Program-made: the position numbers and the translations under genes
Part shown: positions 1-11,100 of the stretch, piece after piece
Numbering within the stretch: position 1 is the stretch's first letter
Layout of the letters: each line of letters starts with the position of its first letter
Source: Chaunax sp. Z400
Lineage: Eukaryota; Chordata; Actinopteri; Lophiiformes; Chaunacidae
Assembly: GCA_037577475.1 (NCBI GenBank)
Contig: CM075188.1
Span: 7,784,501 to 7,848,500, forward strand
DNA length: 64,000 bases
Reading direction: 5' to 3'
The notes under the pieces: generated by a model
What the model was told of the DNA's origin: nothing
The model's input: the letters and a program-made list of their open reading frames with translations, nothing else
Database searches by the model: none

Positions 1-244
1 ATGTTTCTGAATCATGTTTAGTTATACTCGATTTAATTAATTATGTGGTTGTCCTGTTCGTGAGCAGCTTTTCTCTGTTTTTGATAAATGGCTCTACAAT
101 CTCACAGGAGTGATCGGAGCAGGTCTACCTTTCATCCACTTCTGTGACTTGTGTTTTTGACAGAGAGCTGTGCTCGGCTGAAGAGAGGCTTTTGTTTCTC
201 AGCAACTCGCCGCCTCCAAAGAGGTGCAGCGGGCCACTGGGCCA

Positions 245-295
<51 letters not shown>

Positions 296-1161
296 TTCCC
301 TGGCAACAATACTATGAGGCAGCCCCCTCTCCATACTCACATGCCTGCTCTCGTCAGCCTCCTACCCACGTCACATGAGCAGGGCCCTCCGTCGACCTGA
401 CCCGTTAGAGGCCCACACCTTGAGGTTTCATGTCACCTCCTCTGTGTGGTGATAAAGCCGATCAGTCATTTAAGAAATATTGATAACACTGGAGAGATAA
501 TGTTTATTATAACATCTGTCCCTGAACTCTGGCAACTCAAATCCGGTGTAGCTGAACTCACCCCTCACAAACCATGAACTTCAAATAGAATTTATTTGGC
601 ATATTTGTATCAGTACATTTTGGACATATCATACACAACACATCATATTACAGTACATCATTACAGCAGCTGCAATCAACATATTTATATTAATAATAAT
701 GCATCCTATTTGTCGCTGGTATTGATGAACCCAAATGTAATTTAGTTTGTTCTAAATTCTTCCTTTAAAGCTGCTTCTAAAATTCAGGATTTTAGCTTCT
801 TTCAGCTCATTGTTTGTTTTTCTGTGCCACAACCTTACTGGTTTGGTTCACTCTAACCGCTCCTATACCATTGTTTTGGGACCGTTTTCATTACAAAGGC
901 TAAGTGCAGTATCTGCTTTATTTATGTATCAAAATTCACTTTTTTGCCCAACAGACCAGCTGAAATTACTGCATCTTCTCTTCAATCTGTTAGAGTGTCA
1001 TTATTATACTGCCACGTTTTAGGTATTAGGGTTTTTTGTTTTTTTTGAGCAGCACTGTGCTTTAAATGTGACTTTTCCCCTTTGACGTTGACCAAGTCCC
1101 TTTCCCATGGTTGAAAATGGTGAAAATCCATTGTGAATCAGTAAACTGTTATGTATTGTCA
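1..1161. other. Intergenic sequence downstream of the claudin gene
   Basis: No gene is recognised here. The stretch holds a (GT)24 microsatellite at 247-294 and otherwise AT-rich single-copy-looking sequence. The minus-strand AATAAA at 917-922 (TTTATT on the plus strand) is a candidate poly(A) signal for the claudin gene, about 240 bases past its stop. Confidence 0.5.
247..294. repeat. (GT)24 microsatellite
   Basis: An uninterrupted GT dinucleotide run of 24 units, read directly. Open reading frames across it encode only Val-Cys or Thr-His repeats and are not genes. Confidence 0.97.
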
Positions 1162-1914
1162 TCATGAGGCTTCTTCACTGTAAAATGCCAGATTATCCCT
1201 CCCATGGTTGTCTTTGTTTGGCAATTCAGACGTCTGTGCCAGGGTCGTTTGTGTCCAGGGACCATGGAGTGCGTCCCTGATGTCACTGGGCGGCTCAGAG
1301 CTCAGGCCCTGCCAGGCGTAGCGGTAGCAAAGGAAAAGCATCCCACTGATGAGCATCAGGATGGAGGCGAAGATGCCCACTCCAATGGCTGAGCCGACTT
1401 GCTGCCTCACAGGAGCTGGGAGGTGGAAATCAGGAGGAAAGTCTATGGTGCTGTTGTTGAGCACAGAGCTCATGTTCCACACCAGTGGCACCAAGCAGAA
1501 CATTGCTGTCAGCACATACAGGGTCCCTGCCAGCACAAAGATCAGCCTTATGTTCTTACGATCCTCCACAGAGAAGTAGACCATCCTCATAGCAGACACA
1601 GCACTGATGTTCCCTGCCAGGCCGAAGATCACCGCCAGCATCATCAGTACCTGGGCCACAGGGATTTCTGCAGGAGCAAATTGGTCCGAGATGCTGATGC
1701 TCTGACAGTTCTCAGTTTCAGGAAGGACGTGGCTGTAGAAACATGCCCTCCAGATACCCACCCAGGCCACGCCCGAGGTGATGACAGACACGTCGGCCAC
1801 ATGCCACAGCCGCCACTCGTTGAGGCCAGCTGTGGCCATGATGAGGATCCATGCCAGGATACCGGCTGACAGGCCCAGGAACTGTAAATGAGCTGTGTGA
1901 GCCAGGTAAAGCAT
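1162..1914 (-). CDS. cldn34: Claudin-34-like tight-junction membrane protein
   Basis: Four-pass membrane protein of 250 aa of the claudin family, whose members form the paracellular barrier or pores at tight junctions. The ATG at 1914 (A at -3) is chosen because it begins the claudin-like N-terminus MLYLAHTAH; the open frame runs seven codons further but has no upstream ATG. Visible features: a hydrophobic segment at about residues 10-30; a first extracellular loop with W34, the G53-I54-W55 variant of the G-L-W signature and cysteines C58 and C70; further hydrophobic segments near 90-110, 125-147 and 185-210; and a polar tail. The C58-C70 spacing is slightly longer than the classical claudin spacing. 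The coding region has no intron. It is a neighbour of shroom2 in the same orientation, as CLDN34 neighbours SHROOM2 in human, and this supports the claudin-34 call over other claudins. The family is certain; the exact orthologue is inferred from context. Confidence 0.85.
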   Translation of the reverse strand: MLYLAHTAHLQFLGLSAGILAWILIMATAGLNEWRLWHVADVSVITSGVAWVGIWRACFYSHVLPETENCQSISISDQFAPAEIPVAQVLMMLAVIFGLAGNISAVSAMRMVYFSVEDRKNIRLIFVLAGTLYVLTAMFCLVPLVWNMSSVLNNSTIDFPPDFHLPAPVRQQVGSAIGVGIFASILMLISGMLFLCYRYAWQGLSSEPPSDIRDALHGPWTQTTLAQTSELPNKDNHGRDNLAFYSEEAS

Positions 1915-2000
1915 CCTGCTCAGTGTGACTATCAATGTTCAAAGAGACGGATTGTTCGCATTGTTGAGTCAGAACCACATGCCTGACGTTCTTCACACCT

Positions 2001-3393
2001 GCTGAAAACACAAATATTAACAACTGTGTTAAAGCAGCTTAGACTGAGAAGTTCCCATAGGTTTGATTCCTATATAGTCTTTTTCAGATTTAATCTGTAT
2101 TCACTCATATTTCAACATGTCAAAGGTGTCTCTGTACTCCTCAGCAGCAACCTTTAAAGGGTCAATTCACCCAAAGGGCAGAAAAAACATCAGAAATAGT
2201 GGAGATTAAAGAAAAAAAGACTCTTTCAACCGTCTGTCCCAATTTCCCCCTTTAAATCTAGACTCTAAAGACCTCACTCTTATTTTAGTGGAATTACATA
2301 ATCTTAAAGAAATTATGCGTATGAATAACTTGTTGTACTTATCCTTTCAGGTAATATTTAGCAGCTAGAGAATAGGAATCACTGAAGAGCTAGGCTGGAT
2401 TAACTTGAAGGCTCCCAGGCAAAAGGTTATTGTTGGACCCCATTGACCACCAGGGAAAGGTCTGAACAAAACCAGCACTTCTACGCTGGGATACCTAACC
2501 CTACATGGTCCAGGCTCTCAGGGTCTCGCTGTTTGGAAGGGTGACCCTAAAATAGGTTTCTGAAAACATGCAGTAATCTTAAGCCATATTTCAGCACTGA
2601 ATTGAGCAGAGTGTGTTCAGATGCCGCCTTCTTTTTCACCTACTTAATTGAATAAATGAAGCCCGCATTTCTGTTGTTATGAGATGCTGGCACTGCAGTG
2701 CAATGTCTAGTGGACAAGAGACATTTCAACATTCAAATTTCATTTTGACACTTCGCTACGATATTCTATAATAGGGCCACAAAATGAGATAATGAAGCAG
2801 GACTCTCTGTAGTGAACCTCAGCAGGCCAAAGTCTGTGCGAAATTAAATACATTATTTATGTACACATATCTGAAATGCCATATATAAAATAAATTCTTT
2901 TATAGACCGTTAATCATGAACAGATGCAATGTGTGGTAACGTTTGAAATAATTTGGATGTGAACACCAAATTACTTAATATGTCAGGGTGAATCCTGTTT
3001 ACTATTAAGACCATGTGAGTACACATGGCACAGACCCCACAGTGATGTAAGGCAGTATGTAGTTCATTTTCAGTACATACATCACCACATACTGTAAAAC
3101 ATCTGCTGCCAACATGGAGTCCATGTAAACCCTCATACTAATCTGGAATTGCACAATATGTTGAGTAAAAAGCAATTACCTTAGGAACTTTTGTTATAAT
3201 ACACCAATACCATCAAAGATTCAAATTTTGATCTATCGTGGAGTTAGAATGGAAGTCCTTCAGTTCTATTCCTGTTTTGCAGTAACTATGTACACCCAAC
3301 TCAGGCAATACCGTAGTTAATGATCGTCTATTTAAATGATTGTATTTGTAGTGAAATAATATGACCCCGTTACATCTGGTGGTTTCACTCACC
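2001..3393 (-). other. cldn34: Possible 5' UTR intron of the claudin gene
   Basis: On the minus strand a strong donor context (GAG followed by GTGAGTGA) ends a possible exon at 3393. A pyrimidine-rich acceptor (TTTGTGTTTTCAG) lies at about 2002-2014, some 87 bases upstream of the claudin ATG. Together they suggest a non-coding first exon just above 3393 and a 1.4 kb 5' UTR intron. No RNA evidence is available and the exon start is not defined. The interval itself holds no recognised gene. Confidence 0.4.
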
Positions 3394-3399
3394 TCGATG

Positions 3400-4886
3400 G
3401 TGAGATGCTCTCTTCTTCAGTATACGCTGAAACCTTCCACAGATGCTGTATTTACCACAGGAGAATCTGAGTAATATTCCACATTATGCTTTGAGATGTG
3501 AGAGGACGGCTGTCACACCTGACTGTTAAAGATATTCCCTGTCATGTCAAAGTCTTAAGCGTCCATATTATCAGTAGACAGAAGGGTGTGGTTAAGTTAA
3601 TGAATAACAGTGAAGCATGTGCAGAACAGAAATCAATTAAACACCACTGTGGGATTCCAGCAGACTCTTTATTTGATACAAAGGAGCACAGCTGCTTAAG
3701 TGTTAAGAGTCAGGCTGTAGCAGTGCATGAAGCGTGTGACACAAATATTCTCAAATGTGCAGAACAAATATCGTCCAATAGGGCTCCCCTTTGGGAGTTA
3801 CCGTCTGAAATTTAGACATCCGATAGACTGATGTTCAAGCTGCACGAAATGCTTTGCAGTGATTTATCTCGATATCTGGTTGCAAGGCGATCAACCTGAA
3901 CAATGTTTAGTAATGAAATTCGGACGAGAGGGAACGTAACATCTGCGGCAGTTGTGCATTCAACATCTGCACCATGAATAACAAATCACAGCAAAGTAAT
4001 AAGATAAAATACACAACTCATACGTGGCAATCTCATAATCTAAACACGTTTTTTTTTTCAGCTGTGAATAAAACAGAGCAGCACTGATGGATGCAACATG
4101 CAGAAGTGGATTAAAAGACAGTGGCATGGGTGACTCTCCAGGCACTTCAAACGTAGATTTCACTTGAGTTTAAGTCTGAATGTGAAGTGCTAACATTCTT
4201 CCATTTAGTGAGGTTGAACAAGTGCTCTTTAAAATGACCAGTGTCTGCACACCTTTTCTTCAGGTACATTCACTAACATCCCACCATCTTTGTCTTGGGT
4301 TTTATTGAAGAGGAAAAGGTTCTTCAGTGAAAGTCAAAAATCTTAATAAGAGGCCACTAGTTTACATATAAGTGTTAACAAAACCCTTTGTGTTTATTGA
4401 AATATTTGGCCAGATTTGATAGATTTAGTGAAAAAACGTACAAAATGTGAAATTATTTAAACGTTAAACATGATAAATACTTCTAGTTGCCCGGCATGTG
4501 ACACACACCTGATGGCACGGCTGCTTAAATCAGTTGAAGATAAAATACTGTCCCCTCCTGTGCGGATTCAAAAGGCTACAATAAATTACTAAAAAACATA
4601 ATAAAACAAGGAAAAATGGCATCAAAGAATAAGATACAGTTGTTGATGCCAGGAAAAGCAGCATCTTTCACATAGGAGTGATTTATGGATGCTGTCAGTC
4701 CTGTCCAGTTGAGATAAGATTAAGATATGAAGTAGTATGACGTGCTCTGATGAGGCTTCACAGAACTAAACAGATCAGTCATACAAGTTTATCTCAGCAG
4801 ATTGCTAAGCTCTGTCTCCCTCTGCTGGACACAAATCTCAACTGCAGCTTGGGACGACATAACCGGTTCATTCATGTCCAACATCT
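3400..4886. other. Claudin 5' flank and shroom2 3' UTR
   Basis: This interval separates the shroom2 stop codon from the claudin gene. A minus-strand AATAAA at 4393-4398 and a second at 4301-4306 are candidate shroom2 poly(A) signals, about 490 and 580 bases past the stop. The 105-codon plus-strand frame at 3498-3815 has no recognisable domain and is not supported as a gene. Confidence 0.45.
4393..4398 (-). promoter_or_regulatory. shroom2: Candidate shroom2 poly(A) signal
   Basis: Canonical AATAAA on the minus strand, about 490 bases downstream of the shroom2 stop. Another copy at 4301-4306 could serve instead. The choice cannot be made from sequence alone. Confidence 0.4.
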
Positions 4887-5159
4887 TCAGAAGGTCAGCC
4901 TCTGCTCTATTGGCAGACTGTCCATCAGACACTTGAGCTGCTCCTCGCCCAGTTTGATTTTATCCTCAAGCTTGCGCTGCTCGATGATGAGCGCAGACTT
5001 CATCTTGACAAAGTGCTCATAGTCTGTAAGGCTGTCCTCTGGCAGATAGTTGCCCAGGATCTCATAAACCACGCGCTCCCGACGGTCCAGATTCTCCTTC
5101 AGCTCCTTTGCGTCGTCGTGCTGTCGAATCAACAGCTTCCGTTTCTCAATCAATGTACG
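4887..5159 (-). CDS. shroom2: shroom2 coding exon 10 (C-terminus of ASD2, stop)
   Basis: 273 nt encoding residues 1543-1632 and TGA at 4889-4887. It begins RTLIEKRKLLIRQHDDAK and contains DYEHFVKMKSALIIEQRKL and LGEEQLKCLMDSL, near identical to mammalian Shroom2. The last ten residues (LPIEQRLTF region) differ from mammals. Confidence 0.96.
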   Translation of the reverse strand, partial: RTLIEKRKLLIRQHDDAKELKENLDRRERVVYEILGNYLPEDSLTDYEHFVKMKSALIIEQRKLEDKIKLGEEQLKCLMDSLPIEQRLTF

Positions 5160-8100
5160 CTGCAGATGAGAGAAGAGGTCTCAGAAGATGTGCCAGGGAA
5201 CAACGCCCAAGGAGGAAACTTTGAACTTTTATGGTTTACATTTACTCACCCTCTCCTCTGCAGTAGCATCCTCATCCAGACTGTTGAGGGCGTTCTCCAC
5301 CCTTGCCAGACGGCCTGACAGGGACAGCAATAGGCTCACTATCTTGTCCAGGTCCCCCACAAACATCCTGAACTTGTCCAGCTCATTCGGTTTGCATACC
5401 TGCTGGACTTGGACCTCCACCTCGTCTCCCAGAGCATTGTTGTCAAAGACGTCCTCCTGAAGACTCTCCCGGGCCTCCCGCAACACCTGAAGTTTCTTGC
5501 TGAGGCTGTTGATCAGCTCTTGCTGCATAAATGGAAGACAACTCATATGAAACTGGCCTTTATCCTCATTGTTCCATCAGGCCATGTTACACTTTCTGAG
5601 CATGCTTACACCCACAAAGTAAGGTTTTGTCATCACATGAGCACTAAATATGACTGGGTTCAGTGGGTGTATGGTACCTTCTTGTTGGCCAGATCAATAT
5701 CCAGTTCGTCTTCAGAGTCTTCCTCCTCCGGTTCCTGCTCCTGCATGTCCTTCATCTTAATAAGAAGCTCAGCTTTGGGGGCAGATGTGCTGTAATATGT
5801 AGAGCTGGTCACCATGGTGACAGATGCTGCCATACCGTCCTCCTTTTCCCTGAAATACAAGTAACAATTAAAGTTTCTCCAATTACCAATAAGAGAAGGC
5901 ACTGGTCAAATATATCACATCATCCATCTCCATGCCACACCACTGTCATAACATCCAATAGGAACCACTTCAAAAAGATGCTTTTCAGTATCTTCAGTCA
6001 TGCTAGCAGCTTTCTGTGTTTTTTACATGGTGCCGCGCTGATGTTATGGTCGTCATTGGCAGACATTTTTTTTCTCTCTCTCTTGGGCCTTTTGTCTTTA
6101 TTTGTATAGGATGGCTGGAGATGTGACAGGAAATGGGGAGAGAGAGTGAGGGGGTAGACATACGGCAAAGGGCCATGAGCGGGAATCCATCCCACGGCCG
6201 CCACGGGAGGACTGCAGGCTCTGTACATAGGGTGCGCGCTTAAACCACTGCGCTATCTGAACCTCATTGGCAGATGTTTTAGGGTTGGGCAGGCAGCTTT
6301 ATATAGCTGATTATACTAATGTTCTCCTCATACTCCCATACTCATACTCCCACAGATGTAAAAGAGGTAATGATTTCTCAGGGAGATAAAATACATGTCA
6401 GGATTGTACATATCAAACTGTCTGCGTATGTTGAGAGTAAATACACACTCTACAAGTCAAATAAGGTAAGGTGAGCGTGAACAATGTATTTGACTGTATG
6501 TATGAACATTCTAAGAACTCCAGTAGATCACATGTATCATAACCATGGCCACCTCTCAGGCCCTGTATGGAAGTCAAAGTGTGAGGCTGACCTCTCCTCA
6601 GCAGGTCGGGGGACTGTCTTATTCGGGGGCACCTTCCTGCGCTGGTGAGCCTCATCCAACAGCTGCTCCTCTCGAGGGAAGATACCCTCCATCAAGTCCA
6701 TTGTGGTCATCATCTTGCTCTGATTGAGAATATCAGCTAGTGATTTATCCTTCCCCATGATGTCCCTGGCCAGATCCTCTCTCTTCTGATCCTCAGATAC
6801 TCCTCTGGTTACTATTACATTGTTGCTGCCAGGCTCGTATGTGGTCTGCGGTGGCTGCTGACTGTTAGAGATGATGTGATCTCTAACAGTACTCATGTAA
6901 GGGTCTCTCTGGGACTTTGGGTCCATCTGCGCTGCTGGCATATTATCAGCCTCCCTCTGCCGAGTAAAGGCATAAAAGCCCGAGTCCTGCCCTGCTGCTC
7001 CTAGACTGCAGAGACTGGTTACACCAGGACCCACAGGCTCAACAGCAGGGGGATCTCTGTGCTGCAAAAATGGACAGCTCTCCTTCTCTGTGACTCCCTC
7101 TGAGTGTACAATCCTGACAGGCACTTTCTTCACTGCAGAAGTTTGGTTTTCTGTCACATGCTCCATCCTGAAATAACAGAGAGAAATATTCTTACAGATA
7201 TTCTTACTTGTAGTGAAAAAATTTGCAAATAGAGGGATTCTTTCTTTGAGTTCATCTGCAAAACAGGAAAAAATCTCTTGCTGCACTTATTCCAGTCATA
7301 CGCTGATTTAAAGTTTCACTGTATGTTGCCAACTGAGATTTTCTTCCATGGCTGGCACACCGGAATATCCAATACATCTGCACTCCTCCCACCACTATGG
7401 TTTCTGCCAGCTGTAATCCTATTGTACAGTCATAAATTCACTGCAGAAGATATCAATTAGCGGATGAGGATGAGGATGAAATTAGACTACATTTTACATT
7501 TATTTGAAGTATGCCTCAACCACCAAAAGCTTTTATAGACATGTGGAGAATCCCTCTAATTTGCTGTGGCTTGATAGCACTCACATGTTGATTCTACAAA
7601 GGCAGCCACTGTCAATAAGCTCTTTTGTACAAGTAGCAAAAGGACATGTCGAAAAGAGGAGTTATCGTCACTACATTGGGTGGTAAGTAACAGCTGCAGC
7701 AATAAAAATTTGAGCAAAACATAAAAAGTCTACCTGTTTGAGTTTTCATCCTGTAGAGAGGCTGGTGGCTTGTCACTGAGTCTCTGAGGGAAAAACTGTG
7801 GAGATGGAGAGCGCTGCCCCTCCATAATGGCCAGCCCTGAAGGTCTGTGGGAGGAAGCTGGGGGAGAGAAGTCAGGCTGAGGATTGGATGTTGATAGATG
7901 ATGTACTGCCCCTTGTCCTTTGTCCTCAAGTCCTTTGACCTGCTCAGAATCTCCCTTTGCAGAGTGGGTAGGGACAAAGGCGGAGTTAGGGTCAGTGTTA
8001 GGAGAAAAGTGGGTGACGACCTCGCTCTGAGAACCACTGAGAGACTCGTGGGAGTCGACCTCTGGGAATCTGGGTGGAGGAGACTTCTCTAGTGCAAAGG

Positions 8101-11100
8101 GCTTCTTCTTGGGCCCAGATGGAGGCTCAGAGTGGCAGTGTTCCTCTGGCTGAGGGAGGGCAGACTCTGTGAGACTGTGCGGAATAGATGATGGTCTGTG
8201 TTTCACCGCGGTAGAGGCAGCTCTGTGTCTGCTGTCAGGGTTGGCTCCTGTCATGGGCGGAGGGGGTGGCGCTGGGTAATGTTCAAACTCCACAGACTTT
8301 TCTCTCAATTTACAGTCACCAAGTGCTCTGTCAGGGAACCTGAGGTACACAATAGAAAGCTTTTAATTACACACCGCAACAGCCAGGCAGCACTAACTAT
8401 CATCTGCAGATAAATCAAATAACACACTGTGGCAGAGGCCGTATTCATGTCTCCAGCGGCCACTGTGATTATACCAGCATGACAAGACACATGTCTCCCT
8501 CTCTACAGCAAGACTCCTCCTTGGTAACTGTTCAACTGGCAGCCTGATGAATTTTTCAGTGCCCACAAGTCAGCATAGAAATAAATAATCCTCCAGTGCA
8601 AAGAAGATCGGATGACTTTTTCCTGCCTTAATCATATTTACAGTTTTAACTCTTTGTAGGTAAAGCTAGTATGAAAGAGTAACAAGAGTTTAATGTTTAG
8701 AGATCGCAGGAATCATTAGAGGCCCGACAGCAAACTTAATGAGGTGAACTGATTGTATGAAAAGACCTGAAGCACACAAACCGGTCAAATACTTCAAGTT
8801 CACAGATAATGTTTCCATGCATGGTCAGATACAAATTGAATTCAGAGAACTCAGAGAGTACTGTCACAGAGACCACACAGCTTTGATTAACTGTACTGAC
8901 TTTGTGGTCACAAGATACAGCTCTGTGACAGACAGATGCCAGAATGTGACAAGTCACCCAATGAACGACTGCTTATGCAGCTTACACCATCCCTCATACC
9001 TCAGCTCTGCGTAGAACGAGAAAGTTACCTCATGGAGACATGAAACATGATGCCAGTGTTATTACTGCTGTATCCAGTAGGACGAATAAGAGTATTTATG
9101 TAAGAAATTGTAATTTAGGAATTAACAGGGATACACAACATGAACAAAAGTGACAGTTTTTTTGTACGGATATGATAAAGCATTATTACCTCCAACAAGG
9201 AGGAAATGTTTTTGGCGGCGTTGGTTTGTCTGCCTGTTAGATTGATTACTCAAAAAGTTATGAACGGATTTAGACGACAATCATGGAGAGGTAGGGCATG
9301 ACCCAAGAGACAACCTGTTAGATTTTGGTGATGATCTGAAACAGTATTAGTGAAATACTGTTTTTATCGAATAGCTATCAAACTAATAATGACACCAATG
9401 TGATTCCAAATTCTAGGGGTAGATTTTCATGGTCAATGAGTCATATTACGAGGGTTAGACTATCATGGGACTATTGCTTTTAGGTGCAATGGCATAATGG
9501 GGAAACTGAGCTGCTTTGAAGGAGGTTTGTGCTCTGTAGTTTAGGTAAAAGCAGCCTAAACATCTTCATCTCACCCAATCACAACTTTTTATTAAGATCC
9601 TTTCACTGCTTACACACTACTACGGCGCTATATTATTTGTAGAGCAGGACTCAAGTACATCCTAACAAATATAAAGTCATGGCAGTGTTAGTTCTAATAT
9701 AGATAGAATAGGTTCAAATACAGTATATTTCAATAATCTTAAAAAGAAATTATTGTACCAACTCACCCCCTATGATGTCTTATTGTTGTAATTTCCATGG
9801 AAGAGAAATAAAGGCAAGTGTGCTGTGTGTCTGTTGGCACTCTGTGACAGAAGCCACCTGTTAGTATCTCTTTAAATGTGTATCAGTGACACCATATGGG
9901 TGGAGCACGCCTCAATAGGCTCATCTCCCTGACTTCTCAATGACAATTACTTCCTCTGCACTGTTCTTGTAATGCAAACGTGAGTGTCATATGGTGTGGC
10001 TCCTACAATGAGGTTGCACAAGACGAGATACTCTACACCCATGAATGAGTTTCACCTGTGGGAAGTTAATGCATCCTGAATAACTGGTTACAAACCACGA
10101 AGCCATTCCTACACCATCACCTTATACTTAAAAAGTCAAAATAATATTGACTGTTTTCATCTGACTGGAGCTGATATGGGATCATCAAAGGATCACATGA
10201 AGTCACATGAACATTACGTGCAAACACTTCTACCCTGCCCATAAACCAAACAGTCACGAAAGAGGAAGCTCTATTCCAATGTGACCAAACAACTTTATTT
10301 ACAGCTTCATATTATTCTGGAGCTTATTTAAACATCTTCTAGGCTTATAAACAATTCCTGACAAAGTTGGAGTTCATATAGTATTTACACACTTTTTCCC
10401 AGCTCACAAAAAAGTGGGTTTGGGAAGGTATGATTATAGATTAGCCTGTCTATAATAGCTCTTTGGGCCATCCTACTGCGACGCTATTCTTGGTAGATGA
10501 CATCCAATTGTTCAAATGGACCGAAAGAATTTTCCATAATTGCTTTTTCCTTCAGACGCAAAGGCAGAACTAGAATGGCACTTAGTAGAGTGCATACCTC
10601 TATCAAGGTCGAATAATCCTGCAAGTGTCTGCTTAGCTTGCCTGACTCATATGCACCATAATTAGGGATAAGGTTGAAAAATGTCATCACATCTTGCAAT
10701 GTTAAAGAAAGTGGAAAATAATCCCTGGATCCACCCCTCTATCCGGATCTGCACCACAATCTCCACCAACCATGGGTGAAAACTCCTTGGCAGAGGTAAC
10801 ATGAGTATGCATCTCTGTGAAGCTGGACTCAGCCACAACCGTACTTTGAGCTAACAGTTAAAGTCAACATGATGACATGCTCACAATAACAAGCATGCTC
10901 ATGTTTAGCAGCCACAATGTTTGCCATGTTCACCATCTTAGTTTATCTCGTCAGCATGCTACCATTTGGTAATTTGAGGTTTGACGGACATGTCATTAGA
11001 GATGCCGTTTGGTCACAAAAACAAAGTTTTGGACAAATTAAATTTGGACATGATGACTGGATGATAAGTTACAGGATGAACTGAATTCATCCTGACTGTC

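Noticed and set aside
125..378. Frames of 71 and 75 codons across the (GT)24 run
   Set aside because: Microsatellite translation with no domain, conservation signal or splice context.
1399..1869. 156-codon plus-strand frame
   Set aside because: It is antisense to the claudin coding region; the claudin frame has clear family motifs and this one has none.
3498..3815. 105-codon plus-strand frame between the claudin and shroom2 genes
   Set aside because: No recognisable domain, poor compositional signal and no splice or promoter support.
4750..5795. Several plus-strand frames of 90-128 codons
   Set aside because: They lie antisense to shroom2 exons 8-10, whose protein is near identical to known Shroom2.
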